A DNA stretch of 64,000 nt, taken from Actinotalea sp. JY-7876 (GTDB lineage Bacteria; Actinomycetota; Actinomycetes; Actinomycetales; Cellulomonadaceae). How positions within the stretch are numbered: the first letter of the stretch is position 1; each line of letters starts with the position of its first letter. This document shows positions 26,803 through 37,855 of the stretch, in pieces. A program made the position numbers and the translations under genes. Location: NCBI RefSeq assembly GCF_014042015.1, contig NZ_CP059493.1, positions 2,170,001 to 2,234,000 on the forward strand, given 5' to 3'. The notes under the pieces were generated by a model, which was not told the DNA's origin, searched no databases, and saw only the letters and a list, made by a program, of their open reading frames with translations.

Positions 26803-27807
26803 TCAGCCTCGGGCGTCGGCGACGCGCAGCACGGCGCGCTCGATCGCGAAGGCGGCGTCCCGGCCGCCGCCCTTGACCTCGGCGTCCGCCTGCGCGACGG
26901 CGGTGACCGCCGCGGCGAGCGCCTCGGGGGTCCAGCCGGCGAGCTCACGCCGTGCCCGGTCGACCTGCCACGGCGCGAGGCCGAGGTCGCGAACCGGGTC
27001 CAGGCCGCGGCCGCGGGCGGCGCCCACCTTGGCGAGCGTGCGCAGCTTCGACGCCAGCGCCGCGACGAGCGGGACCGGGTCCGTTCCCGTCGACATGGCG
27101 TGCCGCAGCAGGGCGACGGCCTCCCCCGCCCGGCCCTCGACGGCGGCGTCGGCGACGCGGAAGCCCGTGGCCTCCACCCGCCCGCCGTAGTACCGCGTCA
27201 CCAGGTCGTGGGTCACGAGGCCTGTGGAGTCGGCCGCGAGCTGAGCGCACGCGGCGGCGAGCTCCCTGAGGTCGGCGCCGCACGCCTCCAGGAGCGCTCG
27301 CACGGCGGCGGGCTCGGCCTTGCGGCGGGCGCGGCGCAGCTCCCCCATGACGAAGGCATGCTTGTCCGCGTCCCGCTTGATGGGGTCGCACGCGACGACG
27401 GTCGCGCCGGAGGCCCGGATGGCCTCCAGCGCCTTCTTGCCCCGCACGCCACTACCGTGCTGGAGCACCAGCCACACGTCGGGAGCGGGTTCCGCGAGGT
27501 AGGCGACGACGTCGGCCAGGGCCTCGTCGGTCCCCTGGTGCAGTCCCGAGAGGACGACCAGACGCGGCTCGTCGAAGAGCGACGGGCTGGCGGCGACGCT
27601 GAGCCGGCCCGGCTCGTAGGCGGCGGCGTCGAGCCGGACGACCTCGACGGCGGGCTCCCGCTCGCGCGCCTGCGCGACGAGGCGCTCGACCGTGCGCTCG
27701 GCGAGCAGCGCCTCGGAGCCCGCGAGGAGCACGACGGGCGCCAGCTCCGCCTGGTCCCAGGCGATGCCGCCGGTCGGGGCGGTGCTGCGGCGGGCGGCAG
27801 GGGGCAT
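26803..27807 (-). CDS. holA: DNA polymerase III subunit delta
   Basis: Clamp-loader subunit that opens the beta clamp. 334 residues: ELAPVVLLAGSEALLAERTVERL at the N-terminus, LVVLSGLHQGTDEALADVVAYL, the LLEACGADLRELAAACAQLAADSTG block, and a C-terminal helical region (ALASKLRTLAKVGAARG, APWQVDRARRELAGW). This is the usual actinobacterial holA between comEC and rpsT. The start ATG 27807 lies in the palindrome GGGGCATGCCCC; upstream frames are open through repeats and are not credible. Confidence 0.93.
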   Translation of the reverse strand: MPPAARRSTAPTGGIAWDQAELAPVVLLAGSEALLAERTVERLVAQAREREPAVEVVRLDAAAYEPGRLSVAASPSLFDEPRLVVLSGLHQGTDEALADVVAYLAEPAPDVWLVLQHGSGVRGKKALEAIRASGATVVACDPIKRDADKHAFVMGELRRARRKAEPAAVRALLEACGADLRELAAACAQLAADSTGLVTHDLVTRYYGGRVEATGFRVADAAVEGRAGEAVALLRHAMSTGTDPVPLVAALASKLRTLAKVGAARGRGLDPVRDLGLAPWQVDRARRELAGWTPEALAAAVTAVAQADAEVKGGGRDAAFAIERAVLRVADARG

Positions 27808-27874
27808 GCCCCAAGCCTGCCACGCACCACCGTCACGCCCGACGCCCGCCCCATCCCCACCCCGACCAACCCCA

Positions 27875-28082
27875 CCGCCGCCCCACCCCGCCAGTCCCTG
27901 CCGCCCCGCACCGCCAATGCCTGCCGCCCCGCCATCTCCCCCGCACCGCCAGTGCCTGCCGCCCCGCCATCTCCCCCGCCCCGCCAATGCTTGCCGCCCC
28001 GCCATCTCCCCCGCACCGCCAGTGCCTGCCGCCCCGCCATCTCCCCCGCACCGCCAGTGCCTGCCGCCCCGCCATCTCCCCC
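27875..28082. repeat. 35-bp tandem repeats upstream of holA
   Basis: Unit starting CCGCCCCGCCATCTCCCCCG (35 bp in all) occurs at 27924, 27959, 27994 and 28029, with shorter partial copies at 27875-27923 and 28064-28082. Three full copies are identical; the second differs at a few bases. The block begins about 70 bp upstream of the holA start and is strongly strand-asymmetric (C-rich on plus). No protein-coding periodicity is maintained because 35 is not a multiple of 3. The promoter of holA must lie in or before it. Confidence 0.9.
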
Positions 28083-28126
28083 GCCACACGCCGCCCACCG
28101 CCGCCGCACCAGCCGCGGCCGCGACC

Positions 28127-28333
28127 AACACGTCCGTTCCCCGCGAGAACGTCCGCTGCACAGGACGTACTCGGCCGGAACGGACGTGGTCGGCCCACGT
28201 CCGTCCTCCGACTGCGGCGTGGGCCTGCGTCGGCGCGCGCCGGTGGGCGGGATCGCCACGTGGTCAGCACGTCCGTTTCCCGTGAGGACGTCCCCTGCAC
28301 AGGACGTGCTCACCCGGAACGGACGTGCTCGGC
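28127..28333. repeat. Two diverged 65-bp direct repeats containing ACGTCC-N8-GGACGT
   Basis: A segment beginning CACGTCCGTT at 28129 recurs at 28268 beginning CACGTCCGTTT, with most bases shared for about 65 bp (both contain CTGCACAGGACGT and CGGAACGGACGTG). In each the core is an inverted repeat ACGTCC - 8 nt - GGACGT. The second copy runs directly into the 20-bp array at 28322. No ORF is credible here. Confidence 0.8.
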
Positions 28334-28559
28334 GGGGATGGACGTGGTCGGCGGGGGGCGGACGTGCTCGGCGGGGGGCGGACGTGCTCGGCGGGGGGCG
28401 GACGTGCTCGGCGGGGGGCGGACGTGCTCGGCGGGGGGCGGACGTGCTCGGCGGGGGGCGGACGTGCTCGGCGGGGGGCGGACGTGCTCGGCGGGGGGCG
28501 GACGTGCTCGGCGGGGGGCGGACGTGCTCGGCGGGGATGGACGTGCTCGGCGGGGGGCG
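28322..28559. repeat. 12-unit array of a 20-bp repeat (GGACGT boxes)
   Basis: Eight identical head-to-tail copies of GACGTGCTCGGCGGGGGGCG occupy 28361-28520. They are flanked on each side by near copies: 28322-28360 (one 19-bp unit with GGGGATG, one with GTGGTC) and 28521-28559 (a 19-bp GGGGATG unit, then one perfect unit). Spacing of one site per 20 bp is near two helical turns. Runs of six G recur every 20 nt, so G-quadruplex structure is possible. There are no spacers, so it is not CRISPR. Together with 27875-28333 this fills the 811-bp gap between holA and the MFS gene; no gene is seen in it. Confidence 0.95.
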
Positions 28560-28618
28560 GACGTGGGCGGCTCGCGGACGGTGCCGGTGGGGAGGCCGGC
28601 GGGGCGGGGGTGTGGCGG

Positions 28619-30205
28619 TCAGCGGGCTACCGCGGCGCCGCGGGCGACCAGGCCTGCCGTGTCGGAGAGCTTGACCTCCTTCATGAAGAAGGCGACGACG
28701 AAGCCCAGGACGCCGAGCGGCACGAGGTACCAGAAGGCGGGGGCGAGCGCGTCGGTGTACGCCGCGACCACCTCCTCGCGCAGGGCGGCGGGCAGCTTCG
28801 CCAGGGCCGACGGCGTCAGGGAGCTCGCACCGTAGCCCGAGGGGACGGCGCCCGCGGGCGCATCCCTCACGGCCTCGGCCAGGCGGGTCGTGAGGTTGGT
28901 CGTGAACACCGTCGAGAACAGGCTGGTCCCCACGGCGGCGCCGATCTCCCGCAGGAAGTTGTTGGTGGACGTCGCGACACCCACCATCTCGGGCGAGACG
29001 GAGTTCTGCACCGCGATGACGATGGTCTGCATCACGAACCCGAGGCCGAACCCGAGGACGAAGATCATGACGCCGAAGGTCACGATCGACATCTGGGGCG
29101 TGAGCTGGGTCAGCAGGACGAGACCCACGGTGGCGATCCCCATGCCGAGGATGGGGAAGATCTTGTACCGACCGCGGGCGGAGATGAGCATGCCGGAGCC
29201 GAGCGCCGTGATCATCAGCCCGACCGTCATGGGGAGCATGAGGAGGCCGGCCTTCGTGGCGTCGTAGCCCCGCGCCATCTGCAGGAACGTCGGGAGGAAC
29301 GACAGCGCCGCGAACATGGTCATGCCCATGACCAGGGCGATCGTGACCGAGACCGAGAACGTGCGGTTCCGGAACAGGCGCAGCGGGATCAGCGGGTCGG
29401 TGGCCCTCGCCTCCACCGCGAGGAACGCCGCCAGCGCGACGAGGGTGAGGACGAGCAGCGCGGGCAGCGCCGGGTCGCTCCAGTCGTACCGCCCCGCGCT
29501 GCTGATCGAGCTCCAGCTGGTCAGGAGCACGATCCCTGCGGTGGAGATCGTCATGAGCACCGCACCGGGGACGTCGAAGCGGGTGCTCGGGGCGCGCGAC
29601 GGCAGCCGCAGGCGGGACCAGGCGACGGCGAGCGCGACCAGTCCGACCGGCACGTTGAGCCAGAAGCACCAGCGCCACCCCGGGCCGTCGGTGAACCAGC
29701 CGCCGAGCAGGGGGCCCGCCACCGTGGCGACCCCGAAGACCGCTCCCATGGGCCCCATGAACTTGCCGCGGTCCCGGGCGGAGACGATGTCCGCGATGAT
29801 CGCCTGGCTCAGGATGACCAGCCCGCCGGCACCGAGGCCCTGCACCGACCGCCACACGACGAGCTCGACGAACGTCGTCGACAGCGCCGACCCGGCCGAG
29901 CCCAGCACGAAGATCGAGATGGCGACCAGGAACGGACGCCGCCGCCCCCGCAGGTCGCCGAGCTTGCCGTAGATCGGCATGACGACGGCGATGGCCAGGA
30001 GGTAGGCCGTGATGATCCAGCCCTCGTGCTCGGCCGCCCCCAGGTCGCCCACGATCGTCGGCAACGCCGTCCCCACGACGGACTGGTCCAGCGCGGACAG
30101 GAACATCGCCACCAGCAGCGCGCTGAAGATCACGTAGACGGTGCGGCGGGAGAGCACCAGCTCCGGCTCGCTCGTCCCGGCGGACGACCTCGTGGTCCGG
30201 CTCAT
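28619..30205 (-). CDS. DHA2-family MFS drug efflux transporter
   Basis: Proton-driven multidrug exporter of the 14-helix EmrB/QacA family. 528 residues with LDQSVVGTALPTIVGDL in helix 1 (motif D1), GKLGDLRGRRRPFL (motif A) and GVATVAGPLLGGWFTDGPGWRWCFWLNVPVG (motif C and the following WRW). ATG 30205 has GAGGA 8 nt upstream; GTG 30223 is an alternative. It lies between holA and comEC, a place where the backbone order is normally uninterrupted, with the repeat array just downstream of its stop. Substrate cannot be inferred. Confidence 0.93.
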   Translation of the reverse strand: MSRTTRSSAGTSEPELVLSRRTVYVIFSALLVAMFLSALDQSVVGTALPTIVGDLGAAEHEGWIITAYLLAIAVVMPIYGKLGDLRGRRRPFLVAISIFVLGSAGSALSTTFVELVVWRSVQGLGAGGLVILSQAIIADIVSARDRGKFMGPMGAVFGVATVAGPLLGGWFTDGPGWRWCFWLNVPVGLVALAVAWSRLRLPSRAPSTRFDVPGAVLMTISTAGIVLLTSWSSISSAGRYDWSDPALPALLVLTLVALAAFLAVEARATDPLIPLRLFRNRTFSVSVTIALVMGMTMFAALSFLPTFLQMARGYDATKAGLLMLPMTVGLMITALGSGMLISARGRYKIFPILGMGIATVGLVLLTQLTPQMSIVTFGVMIFVLGFGLGFVMQTIVIAVQNSVSPEMVGVATSTNNFLREIGAAVGTSLFSTVFTTNLTTRLAEAVRDAPAGAVPSGYGASSLTPSALAKLPAALREEVVAAYTDALAPAFWYLVPLGVLGFVVAFFMKEVKLSDTAGLVARGAAVAR

Positions 30206-30374
30206 CGACGGGTCCTCACTCACGTGCCGGCGCGGGCCCCGGACGGCGCGACCCGCTCACGACCGCCGTCGAGGGCGAGCGGCCGACGGCCGGTCGTCGT
30301 CTCGTCTCGAGTCTGCGCCTGGCGCCGGCAGAGCGCGCGGCGGGGCGGCCGGGGCCGAGCGAGGGCGCGACGCG

Positions 30375-32879
30375 TCAGCCCACGGGGCAGCGGGCACGCA
30401 CCGTGAGCCCGCGCGGCTCGGCCGCGACCACCACCGTCCCGCACTCGTCCGTCGCGAGCACCGCGGCGCCCGTCGCACGGTAGAGCGCGAGCGTGCTCGC
30501 CGCCGGGTGCCCGTACCCGTTGTCCGCACCCACGCTGACGAGCGCGACGGCGGCGTCCACGGCCTGCGCCAGCGACGCGTCCTGGTACGCGGACCCGTGG
30601 TGCGCCACCTTGACCACCTGGGCGGCCAGCACCCCGGACGGGCCGTGCGCCGCCAGCAGGCCGGCCTGGGCGGCGGGTTCCAGGTCGCCGAGGGCGAGCA
30701 CCGCGAGGCCCGGGGCGTCCAGGCGCAGCACCAGGCTCGCGTCGTTGACGGCGCCCTCCTCGGGCCCGACCGCGTGCTCGCGCGGCGGCGAGAGCGCGTC
30801 CGCCACCGGGACCGGCGCCCGGCTCGGCCACAGGACCCTCCACCGCACCTGGCCGGCCGTCCCCTCACCGGACGTCCCCTCACCGGCAGTCCCCTCACCG
30901 GCGCTGCCGTCACCCGGTCCACCGGACCCCGCGAGGCCGACGTCGACCGGCACGCCCGCGTCCGCGAGCGCCCGCAGGGTGCGGCCCGCCTGGCCTGCGG
31001 GCTCGGGCAGGGGGCTCACCAGCGCCGCGTCGACGGTGCGACCGGCGAGCACGGGCTCCAGGCCACCGACGTGGTCGGCGTGGTGGTGCGTGAGGACGAG
31101 CAGCTCGATCCGGTCGACACCGAGCCGGTCCAGGCACGCGTCCGCGGCGTCACCATCCGGACCCACGTCCACCACGACGGCGGCTCCCGGCCGGGTACCG
31201 ACCACGAGGGCGTCACCCTGCCCCACGTCGCACTGCGCCACCCACGGCCCCGCCGGCGGACCCGCGCCCGGCACGAGGCCGACCAGCGGGCGGCGGATCC
31301 CCGGCACGGACACGAGGAGCACCGCGCACAGCACGACGACGACCCCGGGCCGCAGCGTGCGCAGGGCGCGGGTGCGGCCGGCCAGCAGGGCCAGCACGGC
31401 CGCCGTCGCCCCGGCCAGCAGCGCGGCGCCCGTGAGCCCTGCCGGCCAGGCGAGGCTCGCACCGTCGACGGACGCCGCACCGCGGGCGACCGCGCCGATC
31501 CACCAGCACGGTCCGCCGGCCGCCGCGCCGAGGGCGCGGGCGAGGGGCGGTGCGACCGGCGCGGCGAGCGTGGCCCCGAGCCCCAGCAGCGTCGCGGGGG
31601 CCACGGCCGGCGCCGCGAGCACGTTGGCCGGGACGGCGACCAGGGACACCGCCGGGTCGAGCAGGACCAGCACGGGGGCGCACACGGCCTGCGCGGCCAC
31701 GGGCACGGCGACCGCCACGGCCGCGGTGCGCGGGACGCGCTCCCCCGCGGCCCGGACCAGGACGGGCGCGAGCACGACGATCGCGCCCGTGGCGAGCACG
31801 GACAGCGCGAAGCCGTAGCTGCGCGCCAGCCACGGGTCGAGGAGCAGGAGCACGACCACGCTGGCGCTCAGTGCGGGCAGCGCCCGCGAGCGTCGACCCA
31901 GGGCCAGGCCCGCGAGCGTCAGCGCCCCCATGCCCGCGGCCCGCACGACGCTCGGCTCGGGGCGCACGAGGAGCACGAACGCGGCCAGCACGAGCGCGCA
32001 CACGCCGACCCGGGCGGGGCGCGGCAGCCGCGCCGTGAGGGCCAGGAGCGTGACGGTCAGCACCATGAAGTGCGCGCCCGACACCGCCGTCACGTGCGTC
32101 AGGCCGCTGACCCGCATCGCCTCCTCGAGGTCGGGCGGCACGCGCGACGTGTCCCCCACGGCCGCGCCGGGGACCAGCGCGCGGGCGTCGCCCGTGAGGT
32201 CCTCCGTGGCGGCGAGGAGGCCGACCCGCAGCGCCGTGGCCGCCTGTGCGTGCGGTGCGGGCGGCGCGAGGACCACCGGTCCGCGCGTCGCGGTGACGAG
32301 CGCGACGACCTCCTCGCCCGGGGCCGCGGGCGCCGCCCGGCCCGCCACGCTCACCCGCTCACCGTCTCTCACGCCGGCCCACGCGGGCCCGCCGATCACC
32401 CGGACCGCCGCGCGGGCGGGGCCCTGGCTCCCGCGCCCGCTGGCGGTGTCCACCGAGACCGTCACCCACCACCGCCCGACGGCGCCGTCCCACGGCGACG
32501 CGAGCGCCCGCGGGTCCCCACGGACCACGCCCTCGACCGCGACGACGGCGCGCTCCTCGGCGAGGCCGGGGAGCGGCCCGGAGGCCCGGGCGTGGAGCTG
32601 CAGACCGCACGCGAGGAGCGCGGCCCCGGCCACGAGCAGGACGAGGACGACGGAGGCGGCTGGTCCGGCGGCCCCGCGCTCGGGGCAGCGGCTCCTGGCC
32701 CAGACGGCAACCGCCGCGGCGAGCACGGTCAGCGCGGCGCCCACCGCCACAACCGCCGCCGCGCCCGACCCGACGGCGAGGCCGCACGCGAGCCAGGCCG
32801 CCGCCGCGGCCGGCAGCAGGCGCAGGTCCAGAGGCGGGTCACCGGGCGCGGCCCCGGGCTGGACCGTGGGCGCGGTCAG
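30375..32879 (-). CDS. comEC: ComEC/Rec2 competence protein, probable CTG start
   Basis: Membrane channel for uptake of single-stranded DNA with a C-terminal metallo-beta-lactamase-like domain. It contains the competence domain (LTHVTAVSGAHFMVLTVTL; GRRSRALPALSASVVVLLL), many membrane helices, and the lactamase motif LTHHHADHVGG. The first conventional start is GTG 32750, which would delete a typical ComEC N-terminus (DLRLLPAAAAAWLACGLAVG). Reading back, the only start-like codon before an in-frame TGA (32894-32892) is CTG 32879, which overlaps the comEA stop as CTGA. With CTG the protein is 834 residues. Coupled non-AUG initiation is therefore proposed. Confidence 0.88.
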   Translation of the reverse strand: MTAPTVQPGAAPGDPPLDLRLLPAAAAAWLACGLAVGSGAAAVVAVGAALTVLAAAVAVWARSRCPERGAAGPAASVVLVLLVAGAALLACGLQLHARASGPLPGLAEERAVVAVEGVVRGDPRALASPWDGAVGRWWVTVSVDTASGRGSQGPARAAVRVIGGPAWAGVRDGERVSVAGRAAPAAPGEEVVALVTATRGPVVLAPPAPHAQAATALRVGLLAATEDLTGDARALVPGAAVGDTSRVPPDLEEAMRVSGLTHVTAVSGAHFMVLTVTLLALTARLPRPARVGVCALVLAAFVLLVRPEPSVVRAAGMGALTLAGLALGRRSRALPALSASVVVLLLLDPWLARSYGFALSVLATGAIVVLAPVLVRAAGERVPRTAAVAVAVPVAAQAVCAPVLVLLDPAVSLVAVPANVLAAPAVAPATLLGLGATLAAPVAPPLARALGAAAGGPCWWIGAVARGAASVDGASLAWPAGLTGAALLAGATAAVLALLAGRTRALRTLRPGVVVVLCAVLLVSVPGIRRPLVGLVPGAGPPAGPWVAQCDVGQGDALVVGTRPGAAVVVDVGPDGDAADACLDRLGVDRIELLVLTHHHADHVGGLEPVLAGRTVDAALVSPLPEPAGQAGRTLRALADAGVPVDVGLAGSGGPGDGSAGEGTAGEGTSGEGTAGQVRWRVLWPSRAPVPVADALSPPREHAVGPEEGAVNDASLVLRLDAPGLAVLALGDLEPAAQAGLLAAHGPSGVLAAQVVKVAHHGSAYQDASLAQAVDAAVALVSVGADNGYGHPAASTLALYRATGAAVLATDECGTVVVAAEPRGLTVRARCPVG

Positions 32880-33889
32880 ACCCGGACCAGCTCACGCAGG
32901 TCGGCCAGCAGGCTCGGGCCGATGCCGGGCACCTCCGCGAGCTCCTCGACGGTGGTGAAGGGCCCGTGCTCGTCGCGCCAGGCCACGATGCGTTCGGCGA
33001 GCACCGGCCCGATCCCCGGCAGCTCGTCGAGCGCCGCCAGGTCGGCCCGGTTGAGGTCGAGCGGACCGGGCTGCGACGACCCGCCGCCGGTCCCCTGCGG
33101 CACCGCGACCGTCTCGCCCGGCGCCGGCACGACCACCTGCTCGCCGTCGGTCACCTCGCGCGCGAGGTTGAGGGCCGTGAGGTCCGCGCTGGGGAGCGCC
33201 CCGCCGGCCGCGTCGACGGCGTCGGCCACGCGGGAGCCGGCGGGCAGCTCGAGCAGCCCGGGTGCGGCGACCTGGCCGACGACGTGCACCACGACGGCCT
33301 GCGCGGCCGCACTCTCGCCCCCATCGGGCGCGCCCGGTCCCGCGGTCGGCGCTCCCCCGGCGGGGTCGGCCCCGGCCGCGTCCTGTGCGGTGCCGGTCGG
33401 CGCGTCCGCCGGCGGCCCGCCCACGACCGTCGCGGGCGGCGGTCGCAGGGCGAGCAGACCGACCAGGCCCACGACCAGCACCAGCACCACCGCGGCCAGC
33501 GCCACCGTGGCCGGCCGGACGGCCCACCGACGCCCGGACCACCCGGACGAGCCGGGGGCGGCGGCGGGGTGGTCGAGCGGGTGCCCGTGGGCGGCCGTGT
33601 AGCCGGTGACGGCGGCAGCCAGCGCCCGGTCCCGCAGCGCCGCTCCGCGCAGGGCGGCGGCCCGTTCGCGCGGGTCGTCCGGCCCGTCGGGCGCGTCGTC
33701 CGACCCGTCGGGCGCGGTCCCCGGCGCCGCGGGGACCCAGGCCGGCGGCGCGGCGGGCCGGCCGTCGCCGGCCGGACGCGCCCGGGTGTCGACGGCGAGG
33801 CGCGCGAGCCGGGCCCGCGCGCCGCCGTCACGGTCCTCGGACGTCGCACCACGGCCGGGGACCTGGTCGCGGTGCGCTGGGGTGGTCAC
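32876..33889 (-). CDS. comEA: ComEA-like DNA-binding protein
   Basis: Cell-surface DNA receptor for transformation. 337 residues: a long cytoplasmic Asp/Pro/Arg-rich tail, one membrane segment (VALAAVVLVLVVGLVGLLAL, near 128-150), a SLBB-type domain (VVVHVVGQVAAPGLLELPAG...) near 196-252 and a C-terminal double helix-hairpin-helix (LNRADLAALDELPGIGPVLAERI / VEELAEVPGIGPSLL). GTG 33889 is 7 nt after a TAGCGT -10 (33902-33897): leaderless. It precedes comEC. Confidence 0.95.
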   Translation of the reverse strand: MTTPAHRDQVPGRGATSEDRDGGARARLARLAVDTRARPAGDGRPAAPPAWVPAAPGTAPDGSDDAPDGPDDPRERAAALRGAALRDRALAAAVTGYTAAHGHPLDHPAAAPGSSGWSGRRWAVRPATVALAAVVLVLVVGLVGLLALRPPPATVVGGPPADAPTGTAQDAAGADPAGGAPTAGPGAPDGGESAAAQAVVVHVVGQVAAPGLLELPAGSRVADAVDAAGGALPSADLTALNLAREVTDGEQVVVPAPGETVAVPQGTGGGSSQPGPLDLNRADLAALDELPGIGPVLAERIVAWRDEHGPFTTVEELAEVPGIGPSLLADLRELVRV

Positions 33890-33967
33890 CGGCCCGACGC
33901 TAGGCAGGCGAGGCCCGACCGCCCCCGAGGGACCGCCGGACCTGTGGAGCGCCCGGCCTGTGGACGT

Positions 33968-34837
33968 TCAGGCGTCCGCGACCACCACCGCGAGGACGCC
34001 CGGCCCGACGTGGGCACCGATCACGGCGCTGATCTCCGCGACGTGCACGCGCCCCAGGCCCGGACCGCACGCGCCGCGCAGCTCCTCGGCCAGCGCCCGC
34101 CCGGCGGCCTCGTCGCCGAGGTGGTGCACCGCGAGGTCGAAGCGGTCCCGCGCGGCGGCGTCCGCGAGGGCGAGCTCCACGAGCCGCGCCCGCGCGCGTC
34201 CGGCCGAGCGCGCCTTCTCCACCACCTCGATGCGGCCGCGGTCGACGCCGAGCACGGGACGCACGCCGAGCACGCTCCCGAGCGCCGCGGCGACCGGCCC
34301 CAGGCGGCCCCCGCGCCGCAGGTGCTCCAGCGTCTCGACCGCGAACAGCACGGTCGACGTCGCGGAACGCCGCGCCGCCGCGGCGGCGACCTCGGCTCCG
34401 GGCAGCCCGCGCGCCGCGGCGGCCGCCGCAGCCAGCACGGCCAGGCCGAGGCCCATGCCCACGGTGCGCGAGTCCACGACCCGCACGGGCACGGCGGCCT
34501 CGCCCGCCGCGAGGCCCGCGGCGCCGACCGTCCCGGACAGGTCACCGGACAGGTGGACCGAGACGATCTCGCGGGCGCCGCGGGCGACGGCACGCTGGTA
34601 GGCGCGCGCGAACGCCTCGGCACCCGGCTGCGACGTCGTGACCCGGGCGCCGGACCGGAGCGCGTCGAGCAGCCCGGCGGGGCTCAGGTCGACGTTCTCG
34701 CGGTGCGCGACGCCGTCGATGACGACGTGCAGCGGCACGACCGCGACGTCGACGACGTCGAGCACCTCGGGCGGCAGCGACGCGGTCGAGTCGGTGACGA
34801 CCGCGACGCCGCCACGCGCGCCCGGCGCGGCGGGCAC
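33968..34837 (-). CDS. DegV family fatty-acid-binding protein
   Basis: DegV proteins bind fatty acids; some (FakB) present them to a fatty-acid kinase for acyl-phosphate synthesis. 289 residues: VVTDSTASLPPE at the N-terminus, LDALRSGARVTTSQPG, IVSVHLSGDLSGTVGAAG and VVDSRTVGMGLGL, the conserved lipid-binding loops. GTG 34837 lies 1 nt after the leuS stop; GTG 34807 is an alternative. No FakA homologue is in the window. Confidence 0.93.
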   Translation of the reverse strand: MPAAPGARGGVAVVTDSTASLPPEVLDVVDVAVVPLHVVIDGVAHRENVDLSPAGLLDALRSGARVTTSQPGAEAFARAYQRAVARGAREIVSVHLSGDLSGTVGAAGLAAGEAAVPVRVVDSRTVGMGLGLAVLAAAAAAARGLPGAEVAAAAARRSATSTVLFAVETLEHLRRGGRLGPVAAALGSVLGVRPVLGVDRGRIEVVEKARSAGRARARLVELALADAAARDRFDLAVHHLGDEAAGRALAEELRGACGPGLGRVHVAEISAVIGAHVGPGVLAVVVADA

Positions 34838-34838
34838 C

Positions 34839-37754
<2,916 letters not shown>

Positions 37755-37801
37755 CCGCTCAGGTTACCGTCGGCGCACCACTCGGCCCGCGCATATACGC
37801 G

Positions 37802-37849
37802 GGCCCACGCACCCTCCCCTGCGCGGCCGCAGGAAAGGGCGCGTGGGCC
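37802..37849. terminator. Nested hairpin between desaturase and leuS
   Basis: Outer arms GGCCCACGC (37802-37810) and GCGTGGGCC (37841-37849); inner stem CCTGCG (37818-37823) with CGCAGG (37828-37833). It lies just downstream of the desaturase stop and upstream of the leuS promoter. Confidence 0.65.
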
Positions 37850-37855
37850 GGTCGG

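Noticed and set aside
28322-28559. CRISPR array
   Set aside because: Units are contiguous 20-bp copies without unique spacers, there is no repeat of CRISPR length and no cas gene.
28325-30406. Long plus-strand ORF with a 20-residue repeat (RARRGADVLGGGRTCSAGGG type)
   Set aside because: It arises because three 20-bp repeats make a 60-nt period, and most of it is the complement of the MFS gene. No ribosome site and no family.
32750-32752. GTG as the comEC start
   Set aside because: It would remove a recognisable ComEC N-terminal stretch and leave a 126-nt untranslated gap in an otherwise overlapped operon; kept only as an alternative.
30141-33602. Very long plus-strand ORF opposite comEC/comEA
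   Set aside because: Shadow frame typical of high GC; composition is Arg/Gly/Pro-rich and the minus-strand genes are clear.
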